From positions 1-11,070 of the forward strand of contig JBKPSR010000099.1 of the NCBI GenBank assembly GCA_046735115.1: a stretch of 11,070 nucleotides of DNA, in the 5' to 3' direction. This DNA is from JACVRW01 sp046735115 (GTDB lineage: Bacteria; Actinomycetota; Thermoleophilia; Solirubrobacterales; Thermoleophilaceae). The position numbers and the translations under genes were made by a program. Position 1 is the stretch's first letter. Every line of letters begins with the position of its first letter. The notes below the pieces were generated by a model. It saw nothing but the letters and a program-made list of their open reading frames with translations. It was not told the origin of the DNA and made no database searches. Positions 5,697 through 11,070 of this stretch are shown piece after piece.

Positions 5697-7728
5697 GTCA
5701 CTCGCAGTTCCACTGATCGTCGGCGGTGGCCTCACGGCCGTCGCGTTCGGAGCCCAGGGCGGCACCGAGCTCACGCGCACCACCGTCACCGCAGTGGCGC
5801 TGGTGCTCGCGAGCGGGCTGGCCGCCGCTGCCGCGATCCTCTGGGGGCGGACGAGAGGGAATCACGGCGCGACGACGCTCCTGCTCTTCACCTTGCTCGC
5901 CTTCTTGACCGCGCTGTCCGTGCTCTGGTCGATCGCGCCCGAGCTGACCTACATCGAGGCGGGACGGACGTTCGCCTACCTCGCCGTCTTCGGGACGGCG
6001 GTGGTGGCGGGGCGCCTGGCCCCGAGGGCGGCGCCCGCGCTCCTTCTCGGCTTCCTGATCGGCGCGGTGATCCCGGTTGCCTACGCGCTCGCCTCGCGGA
6101 TCTGGCCGGGTGCCCTGGCGGCCAACGAGATCTCCAACCGGCTGGGCCAGCCGTTCGACTACTGGAACGCGCTCGGCTCCGTGGCGGCCATGGCGGTGCC
6201 GATCTGCCTCTGGCTCGGCTCGCGCAGGACGGGCAGCTCGACCGCGCGCGTCGTCGCCTACCCCGCGATGGGCGCCTCCATCCTCGCGATCCTGCTGACT
6301 CAGTCGCGCGGGGCCGCGGCCGCCGCCGTGGTCGCTGCCGCCGTCTGGTTCGCGCTCGTGCCGCTGCGACTCCGGAGCCTCCCGGTGCTGCTGTTCCCGG
6401 CCGGGGCGGCCTCGGCCGTCGCCGCCTGGGCGCTGTCGAAGGATCCGTTCTCGAGGACGCTCCAGCCGCTCTCGGCGAAGGAGGCGGTCGCCGGCGACTT
6501 CGGCGTGCTCGTGCTGCTCATGCTGGCGCTGCTGCTGCTCGTCGGCGCCGCGGTCGAGGCCACCGCGGCACGGCGCGTGCCCTCGGCCCGCATGCGGCGT
6601 CGTATGGGCGCCGTGATGATCGCGGCGGCGTGCCTCGTTCCGCTCGCCGCCTTCACCTCGGTCGCGTTCAGCGACCGCGGCATCGGCGACCGCATCCACG
6701 AGCTCACCAGCGAGACGCAGGTCGCCCCGAAGGAAGGTGGCGGCCGCGTGTTCGAGGCGTCGTCGTCGCGCGGCAAGTACTGGCGCGAGGCGTTCCGCGT
6801 CTTCGGCGACCGCCCGTTCGCGGGCGTGGGCGCCGGCGCCTTCGCGGTCGGGCGCCTGCGCCACCGCACGGACGCGTCCGTCACCCGCCACGCGCACGGG
6901 TGGATCCCGCAGACAGCGGCCGACCTGGGGATCGTCGGGCTCGTCGTCACGACGCTGCTCGGGTTCGCCTGGGCGATGGCCGCGCTCAGCGCCAACAACC
7001 TGCTCCCGCGCCGATTGATGCGCGGCGTCCGTACCGACGACCCGCTGCCGCGCCGCGACTGGGACGAGCCGCGTATCGCCCTGCTCACGGTCACGATCGT
7101 GCCGCTCGCCTTTGCCGTGCAGTCGCTGCTCGATTGGACGTGGTTTGTCCCGGCGCCGGCCGCGATGGCGCTGGTGGCCGGCGGCTACGTCGCCGGGCGC
7201 GACCCTAACTGGGCCGGCGTGTCGCCGAGCGCCGAGCCGATCCGGTGGCGGCCGAACCGCAAGCGCGTCGCGGGAGCCGTGCTCACGCTCCTCACCGCCG
7301 GCCTGCTCGCCTGGGCGATCTGGCAGCCGGAGGCGTCCGACCGGGCCACGAACGACGCGCTGGCGCTGGCCGACGAGCACAAATACGACCGTGCGCTCGA
7401 GCGCACCAAGGACGCCGAGAACCTCAACCCGCTCACGCCCGACCCCTTCCTGGTGCGCGCCGCGATCGACACGAAGGCAGGACACGAACGCAATGCGCAG
7501 GCGAGCCTCGAGCGGGCGGTCGTGAGCTTCCCTGGCGACCCGCAGACCTGGTACCGGCTCGCCGCCTTCCAGCTCGGCACGCTCGACGAGCCCGAGCAGG
7601 CGCTCGAGACGCTCAAGGGGCTCCTCTATATCGATCCGCAGTCGAACGCGGCGCGCGCGCTGTTCCTGAATGCCCGCGCCCGCCTGCGCGAGAAGACCGG
7701 CACGGCGCAGCCGGACGTCAAGAAGTAG
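5665..7728 (+). CDS. O-antigen ligase/polymerase-type (Wzy_C) membrane protein with C-terminal TPR region
   Basis: The protein has 687 residues and many hydrophobic segments between about residues 12 and 560, then a hydrophilic C-terminus. The Wzy_C/WaaL signature is visible: QSRGAAAAAVVAAAVWFAL (Q213-G216) opening a central helix; then SSSRGKYWREAFRVFGDRPFAGVGAGAF (G387-F393); then RHAHGWIPQTAADLGIVGL with H409 and H411 in the periplasmic-type loop. Family members join or polymerise undecaprenyl-linked glycans outside the membrane, onto an acceptor lipid or sugar. From about residue 565 helical repeats follow (ALALADEHKYDRALERTKDAE, NAQASLERAVVSFPGDPQTW, EPEQALETLKGLLYIDP) that read as TPR units, probably binding a partner. 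I chose GTG 5665: it gives a short basic leader before the first membrane helix, although it overlaps the upstream gene by 32 bp. GTG 5590 adds 25 Arg/Cys-rich residues that fit less well. The activity (ligase or polymerase) cannot be separated from sequence alone. Confidence 0.85.
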   Translation: MFRSSSAAATRSLAVPLIVGGGLTAVAFGAQGGTELTRTTVTAVALVLASGLAAAAAILWGRTRGNHGATTLLLFTLLAFLTALSVLWSIAPELTYIEAGRTFAYLAVFGTAVVAGRLAPRAAPALLLGFLIGAVIPVAYALASRIWPGALAANEISNRLGQPFDYWNALGSVAAMAVPICLWLGSRRTGSSTARVVAYPAMGASILAILLTQSRGAAAAAVVAAAVWFALVPLRLRSLPVLLFPAGAASAVAAWALSKDPFSRTLQPLSAKEAVAGDFGVLVLLMLALLLLVGAAVEATAARRVPSARMRRRMGAVMIAAACLVPLAAFTSVAFSDRGIGDRIHELTSETQVAPKEGGGRVFEASSSRGKYWREAFRVFGDRPFAGVGAGAFAVGRLRHRTDASVTRHAHGWIPQTAADLGIVGLVVTTLLGFAWAMAALSANNLLPRRLMRGVRTDDPLPRRDWDEPRIALLTVTIVPLAFAVQSLLDWTWFVPAPAAMALVAGGYVAGRDPNWAGVSPSAEPIRWRPNRKRVAGAVLTLLTAGLLAWAIWQPEASDRATNDALALADEHKYDRALERTKDAENLNPLTPDPFLVRAAIDTKAGHERNAQASLERAVVSFPGDPQTWYRLAAFQLGTLDEPEQALETLKGLLYIDPQSNAARALFLNARARLREKTGTAQPDVKK

Positions 7729-8266
7729 CTCGCGCCAGGAGCGTCCCGGCACGGCGCTCGAGCGAGCGCACGGCGAAGCCCAGCCCGTCGAGCAGCCCTC
7801 GGAGCGACCGGCGGGTGAACATGCGCAGGTGCGGCGACAGCGGGTCGGGCGGGCGGACCAGCATGCGCGCAGACGGGGTGGTGAGCGCGAGCGTCCCAGC
7901 CGGACGCAGCACGCGCCGCGTCTCCGACAGCAGCAGCTGCACGTCGCGCACGTGCTCAATCGTCTCGGCGCAGAGGACGAGGTCGAAGGCGCCGTCCTCG
8001 AACGGCAGCGGGGTGTCGGGCTCGAGCTCGGCGATCCGCGCGCCCGGCAGCCGCCGGCGGGCCCGCTCGAGCGCCACCCTCGACACGTCCGCCCCGGTGA
8101 GCTCGGCGGCGTCGAGCTCCGCGGTGAGCCGCCCGTCGCCGCAGCCGATATCGAGCGCGCGCTCCGCCCGGCCCAGCGAGCGCACGAACGCGCGCAGGTG
8201 CTCGGGCGGCGGCCCAGGATCCTCGGGGACGAGCTCCCAGAGCTCGTCGTCGTAGCGGCTAGCCAC
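7718..8266 (-). CDS. Class I SAM-dependent methyltransferase (Methyltransf_11 type)
   Basis: This 182-residue protein has motif I at residues 38-46 (LDIGCGDGR), an acidic motif II (TGADVS), LPFEDGAFDLVLCAETIEHV around 90-107, and VLRPAGTLALTTPS. It is a compact methyltransferase that uses S-adenosylmethionine; the substrate is unknown. As the last gene of the sugar transferase operon it most likely modifies a sugar or a glycan end. Methylation as chain capping is known for some polysaccharides, but that role is inference here. The GTG at 8266 overlaps the previous gene's TAG by 8 bp, so translation is probably coupled. Its TGA lies inside the end of the ligase gene on the other strand, an 11-bp tail-to-tail overlap with no room for a terminator between. 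The protein is short but the core fold looks complete. Confidence 0.85.
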   Translation of the reverse strand: MASRYDDELWELVPEDPGPPPEHLRAFVRSLGRAERALDIGCGDGRLTAELDAAELTGADVSRVALERARRRLPGARIAELEPDTPLPFEDGAFDLVLCAETIEHVRDVQLLLSETRRVLRPAGTLALTTPSARMLVRPPDPLSPHLRMFTRRSLRGLLDGLGFAVRSLERRAGTLLARATS

Positions 8267-8969
8267 GGGCGATCAGCATGAGCGTGTGCCCGAACGGAGC
8301 TAGTCGCGGCCGCGAACCGGCCCCGTCGATGCCGTGCAGCGCGCGCTGGGCGGCCGCCGGAAGCCGCCGCCAGCCGAACGTGACCGCGTGCAGCTCCGGC
8401 TCGAGCCAGGCGGCGCGGGCCGCGCGCGTCAGCGTGCGGGGCGAGAGCGGGATATCGTCGGGCGTGCCGTGCACGGCCGGCCCGAGCCCCGCTCGGTTGG
8501 CCAGCGCGAGACCCGCGCCCACCGGGTGCCAGAGTCCCGGCTCCACCGCCACGAGCGCGCCGCCCGGACGGAGGAGCCGCGCCGCTTCGGCGAACACGGG
8601 GCCGAGCGGCCGCTGGAAGACCACGTGGTGCAGCACGAGGCGGTACAGCACGACGTCGAAGGAGCCCGGCTCGTAGGGGAGCTCCCCCGCGCGCGCGACG
8701 ATACCGTCGTCCAGCTCGCCGGACTCGCGCAGCGAGGCGATCATCGCGGCGTCGAGGTCCACGCCGGTCATGCGGAATGCCGGCGACGGGAACAGGTGGC
8801 GGCCGGGGTGCCAGCCGCAGCCCACCGACAGGACCTCGCCGGACCTGATCGGCAGCCTGCGGTCGAGGAGCTGGCGCTCGCGGCACATCTCCTGGTCGTA
8901 ATGGACCTGGCGCGTGCCGGCGTCGCCGACCCGGTCCAGCAGGTTGTCCGCCCGGTAGGGCTCGCTCAC
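8259..8969 (-). CDS. Class I SAM-dependent methyltransferase
   Basis: This 236-residue protein carries a variant motif I, VLSVGCGWHPGRH (residues 46-58). It also has TGVDLDAAMI (SAM ribose-binding acid), ELPYEPGSFDVVLYRLVLHHVVF and AARLLRPGGALVAVEPG. The C-terminal third (TPDDIPLSPRTLTRAARAAWLEPEL, then FGWRRLPAAAQRAL) resembles the substrate-specific tail of small-molecule methyltransferases. Donor use is clear; the acceptor is not. I chose GTG 8969, which overlaps the upstream TGA in a GTGA (8966-8969), a usual coupling arrangement; a TTG at 8972 is the alternative. It is the middle gene of the sugar transferase operon and overlaps the next methyltransferase by 8 bp. The two methyltransferases differ in length and motif I (SVGCGWHPG against DIGCGDG), so they are not a recent tandem duplication and probably have different substrates. 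Confidence 0.85.
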   Translation of the reverse strand: MSEPYRADNLLDRVGDAGTRQVHYDQEMCRERQLLDRRLPIRSGEVLSVGCGWHPGRHLFPSPAFRMTGVDLDAAMIASLRESGELDDGIVARAGELPYEPGSFDVVLYRLVLHHVVFQRPLGPVFAEAARLLRPGGALVAVEPGLWHPVGAGLALANRAGLGPAVHGTPDDIPLSPRTLTRAARAAWLEPELHAVTFGWRRLPAAAQRALHGIDGAGSRPRLAPFGHTLMLIARG

Positions 8970-10453
8970 CAAGCGCCCCGGGCGCGAATGACCGCCGGGA
9001 TCGTCTTGAGCAGGATCGTCAGGTCGAGGAAGACCGACCAGCGCTCCAGGTAGAGGAAGTCAAGCCGGACGAGCTCGTCGAAGTCGAGTTCCGAGCGGCC
9101 GGAGACCTGCCAGAGCCCGGTCATGCCGGGCAGCACGAGGTAGCGCTTGCGGTGCCAGTCGTCGAGCCGGTCGTAGTCACGCTGGGGGAGCGGCCGCGGC
9201 CCGACGAGCGACATCTCTCCGCGCAGGACGTTGAAGAGCTGCGGCAGCTCGTCGAGCGACCAGCGCCGCAGAAAGCGGCCGACGGCCGTCACGCGCGGGT
9301 CGTCGCGCATCTTGAAGAGCGCCCCGCCCACCTCGTTGTGCTCCTCGAGCCGGTCCTGGAGCCCCTCCGCGCCGCGGACCATCGTCCGGAACTTCAGGCA
9401 CGGGAAGCACTTGCCGCCGATGCCGGGACGGTGAGAGCGATAGAAGACCGGGCCGCGTGAGGTGAGCTTGATCGCGAGGGCGGCCAGGATCATCACCGGC
9501 GAGAGCACGAACACGAGCAGCGTGGCGCCGACGAGGTCGAACGTCCGCTTGAGCGCGAAGTCCACGCCCTCGAACACGGGCGGCTTCAGCTCGAAGAGCG
9601 GCAGCGCCTGGCCCGGCACGTACTCCACGCGCTCCATCAGGATCTCCATCGTCGAGGGCGCCACGCGGACGCGGACGCCCTGGCGGTGGCAGCGCTCCAC
9701 GAGCTCGACCGCCTCCTCCTCGGGGAAGTCGGGGTCGGCGATCAGCACCTCGTCGATCGCCTCGAAGTGGCGCTCGAGCTGCTCGAGGGAGCGGAAGTCG
9801 CGCAGGCCGTCGAGGAGCGCGACCGGCGTGCGTGCCACGAACCCGTAGGGCTCGATGTCACGGCTGTCGCGGAGCGCGTGTGAGACGGCCTGGATGTTCG
9901 ACCCCGAGCCGACCAGCACAGCACGGCGCCTATAGCCGGCGGCGCGGAGGATCGCGCCGCTCGCCTTCTCGAAGCACCAGCGGAAGCCCGACACGTAGAT
10001 GAGCGCGAAGAACAGCGAGGCATAGAAGATGTAGTACGACTGGAACTCTTCACCCTCGAGTAGCGCGTAGAGGAGCACGATCACCGTCGTCTGGAAGAGC
10101 GAGGCGATCACCCGCGGCAGGCCGGGGCGCTGCGCGCGCTCCCGGTAGAGGCCGGAGCGGCCGAACAAAAGGAGCATCACGAGGCCACCGAGCGGGAGGT
10201 AGTCCCATGCCTGATCCCACATCTGGCCCATCTGCTCCGGATGCCGGAGCGCGGTCTTGACGATCAGCGCCGTGTAGATCGCGAGGAACAGCCCGGCCAG
10301 GTCGAGGAGGCCGAGGGTCGTGACGCGCGCGACGGCGCGGGCGACGTCGAACTTCCACAGCCCGCCGAGCAGGCGCTGGCCGGCCCGGACGTCGCGTGCG
10401 GGCAGCTCGAGCGGCTCGACTTCCTGCAGCTCTTTCAGAAGTCCGTTGGCCAA
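8966..10453 (-). CDS. Polyprenyl-phosphate sugar-1-phosphate transferase (WbaP/WcaJ-type initiating transferase)
   Basis: This 495-residue protein is the usual length for polytopic phosphoglycosyl transferases. Four membrane segments lie in about residues 44-170. They are followed by a Rossmann-like CoA_binding_3-type domain (RRAVLVGSGSNIQAV) and the bacterial sugar transferase domain from K302 on. That domain starts KRTFDLVGATLLVFVLSPVM, continues GPVFYRSHRPGIGGKCFPCLKFRTM, then SLDELPQLFNVLRGEMSLVGPRPLP with D401-E402 as the catalytic Asp-Glu pair, and YLVLPGMTGLWQVSGRSELDFDE. Such enzymes move a sugar-1-phosphate from a UDP-sugar to undecaprenyl phosphate and so start glycan assembly; which sugar is not readable. 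The TTG start at 10453 has GGGAG 4 nt upstream (10458-10462). It is the first gene of a three-gene minus-strand operon with two methyltransferases and is divergent from the sigma factor gene. Confidence 0.93.
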   Translation of the reverse strand: MANGLLKELQEVEPLELPARDVRAGQRLLGGLWKFDVARAVARVTTLGLLDLAGLFLAIYTALIVKTALRHPEQMGQMWDQAWDYLPLGGLVMLLLFGRSGLYRERAQRPGLPRVIASLFQTTVIVLLYALLEGEEFQSYYIFYASLFFALIYVSGFRWCFEKASGAILRAAGYRRRAVLVGSGSNIQAVSHALRDSRDIEPYGFVARTPVALLDGLRDFRSLEQLERHFEAIDEVLIADPDFPEEEAVELVERCHRQGVRVRVAPSTMEILMERVEYVPGQALPLFELKPPVFEGVDFALKRTFDLVGATLLVFVLSPVMILAALAIKLTSRGPVFYRSHRPGIGGKCFPCLKFRTMVRGAEGLQDRLEEHNEVGGALFKMRDDPRVTAVGRFLRRWSLDELPQLFNVLRGEMSLVGPRPLPQRDYDRLDDWHRKRYLVLPGMTGLWQVSGRSELDFDELVRLDFLYLERWSVFLDLTILLKTIPAVIRARGAW

Positions 10454-10606
10454 GGTGCTCCCAGTCGGCAGTAGTCAAACAGGTGGCACGCGCGAATGTA
10501 GCGGTGGTGCCGGGACGCGTGGCGAGGAGAATTCACTCGCACTTTGCGAACTCGAAGCTATACGGGTGGGGCGAGCCGGTTCAGGATCGCCCTGAACGTT
10601 GTGCTG
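10454..10606. other. Divergent intergenic region between the sugar transferase and the sigma factor gene
   Basis: These 153 bp must hold control signals for both directions. Toward the sigma gene there is a -10-like TATACG at 10559-10564, with only a poor -35 (CTCGCA at 10536-10541), and a GAGGAGA at 10524-10530 that could serve a TTG at 10544. Toward the sugar transferase I see its ribosome-binding site but no convincing -35/-10 pair. No palindrome or repeat stands out. Confidence 0.4.
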
Positions 10607-11070
10607 ATGACACGGCGCACCCGGCCCGAGCGCTCTGAGATCGACGCGGCCGCACTGAGGCTGATCGCTCGTCACGGTGGACAGATCCTGGCGACCGCGC
10701 GCCGCTACGCGGCGACGCCCGAAGACGCAGAGGACGCCTGCCAGCGCGGTCTCGAGATCCTGCTGACGAAGGCGCCGAGCACGAGCGAGGACGAGCTGAT
10801 CCCGTGGCTCAAGACGGTGGTCAGGCACGAGGCGTTCGCCCTGCGGCGCCAACGCGAGCGCCACTCGCCCGTCACCGACGACGGCGAGCTGCGCGACCGC
10901 CCTGCCGTGGGAGCCGTGACGCACGAACAGGCCGAGCGACTCGAGCGGCTGCGCCAGGGCGCGGAGGCGCTCGGCCACCTGAAGCCGCACGAAATCCGCG
11001 CGCTCGTCCTGAAGGCCGAGGGCTTCTCCTACCGCGAGATCTGCGCGATGACGGGCTGGTCGTACACGAA
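10607..11070 (+). CDS. ECF-type sigma-70 family RNA polymerase sigma factor, 3' end outside the window
   Basis: The frame is open from ATG 10607 to the window edge, giving 154 residues. Residues 20-90 look like sigma region 2: IARHGGQILATARRYAATPEDAEDACQ, then WLKTVVRHEAFALRRQRERH, the promoter -10 recognition helix area. After a linker, LKPHEIRALVLKAEGFSYREICAMTGWSYT is region 4, the helix-turn-helix that reads the -35 element and is cut by the window edge. The region 2 plus region 4 layout without region 3 is that of ECF sigma factors. They direct RNA polymerase to a special gene set; the target set is unknown, and no anti-sigma gene is visible because the sequence ends here. GTG 10601 and TTG 10544 are in-frame alternative starts; none has a well-placed ribosome-binding site except perhaps TTG 10544. 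It is divergent from the sugar transferase operon, which makes control of the glycan genes possible but unproven. Confidence 0.82.
   Translation, partial: MTRRTRPERSEIDAAALRLIARHGGQILATARRYAATPEDAEDACQRGLEILLTKAPSTSEDELIPWLKTVVRHEAFALRRQRERHSPVTDDGELRDRPAVGAVTHEQAERLERLRQGAEALGHLKPHEIRALVLKAEGFSYREICAMTGWSYT

Noticed and set aside
7245..8255. Plus-strand open frame of 336 codons
   Set aside because: It runs out of frame through the TPR part of the ligase and antisense to the small methyltransferase; both real genes have clear motifs.
5698..8886. Minus-strand open frame of 1062 codons
   Set aside because: It lies antisense to the ligase gene and out of frame across both methyltransferases. 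Its translation is Arg/Ala/Gly-rich and low in complexity, the usual shadow in DNA with G/C third positions.
10544..10606. TTG 10544 as start of the sigma factor
   Set aside because: It has a GAGGAGA upstream, but the spacing is 13 nt and the added residues are not sigma-like. ATG 10607 was kept as the safer start; this is not firmly settled.

Overview
The window looks like chromosomal DNA from a very GC-rich actinobacterium. The class Thermoleophilia (Solirubrobacterales-like) is my best guess, from the GC content, the strong GC bias at third codon positions, frequent GTG/TTG starts and the type of glycan genes. This placement is inference; there is no rRNA or other marker gene to fix it. 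No tRNA, rRNA, CRISPR array, IS element or phage gene was seen.

The window is a surface-polysaccharide (exopolysaccharide or capsule/O-antigen-like) biosynthesis locus. Left part, plus strand (1-3777): the tail of a GT2 glycosyltransferase; a DUF707-like glycosyltransferase-type protein whose N-terminus is a run of eight DPATP-like pentapeptides; a GT4 glycosyltransferase; then, after a 212-bp gap with a candidate promoter, a second GT4/GT-B-like glycosyltransferase. A 126-bp convergent intergenic region (3778-3903) holds a 17-bp direct repeat and a strong inverted repeat that could end transcription from both sides. A third GT4 enzyme lies on the minus strand (3904-5010).

Middle part: a divergent spacer (5011-5102) with an AAACGTTT palindrome leads into a plus-strand pair. 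The first is a small secreted, C-terminally membrane-anchored protein of unknown family (5103-5696). The second, overlapping it, is a large O-antigen ligase/polymerase-type membrane protein with a C-terminal TPR region (5665-7728).

Right part, minus strand: a tightly overlapping three-gene operon reading right to left. It encodes a WbaP/WcaJ-type polyprenyl-phosphate sugar-1-phosphate transferase (8966-10453) and two class I SAM methyltransferases (8259-8969 and 7718-8266). The last methyltransferase overlaps the ligase gene tail to tail by 11 bp. Divergent from this operon, the start of an ECF-type sigma-70 factor runs off the right edge (10607-11070).

Together the genes give most of a lipid-linked glycan pathway: the transferase loads the first sugar phosphate on the lipid carrier, the glycosyltransferases extend it, the methyltransferases may decorate or cap it, and the ligase/polymerase acts outside the membrane. 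No flippase, ABC exporter or nucleotide-sugar synthesis gene lies in the window, so those steps must be encoded elsewhere. The points most worth a second look are the DUF707-like protein with its repeat, the unknown anchored protein coupled to the ligase, and the repeat-bearing convergent spacer.
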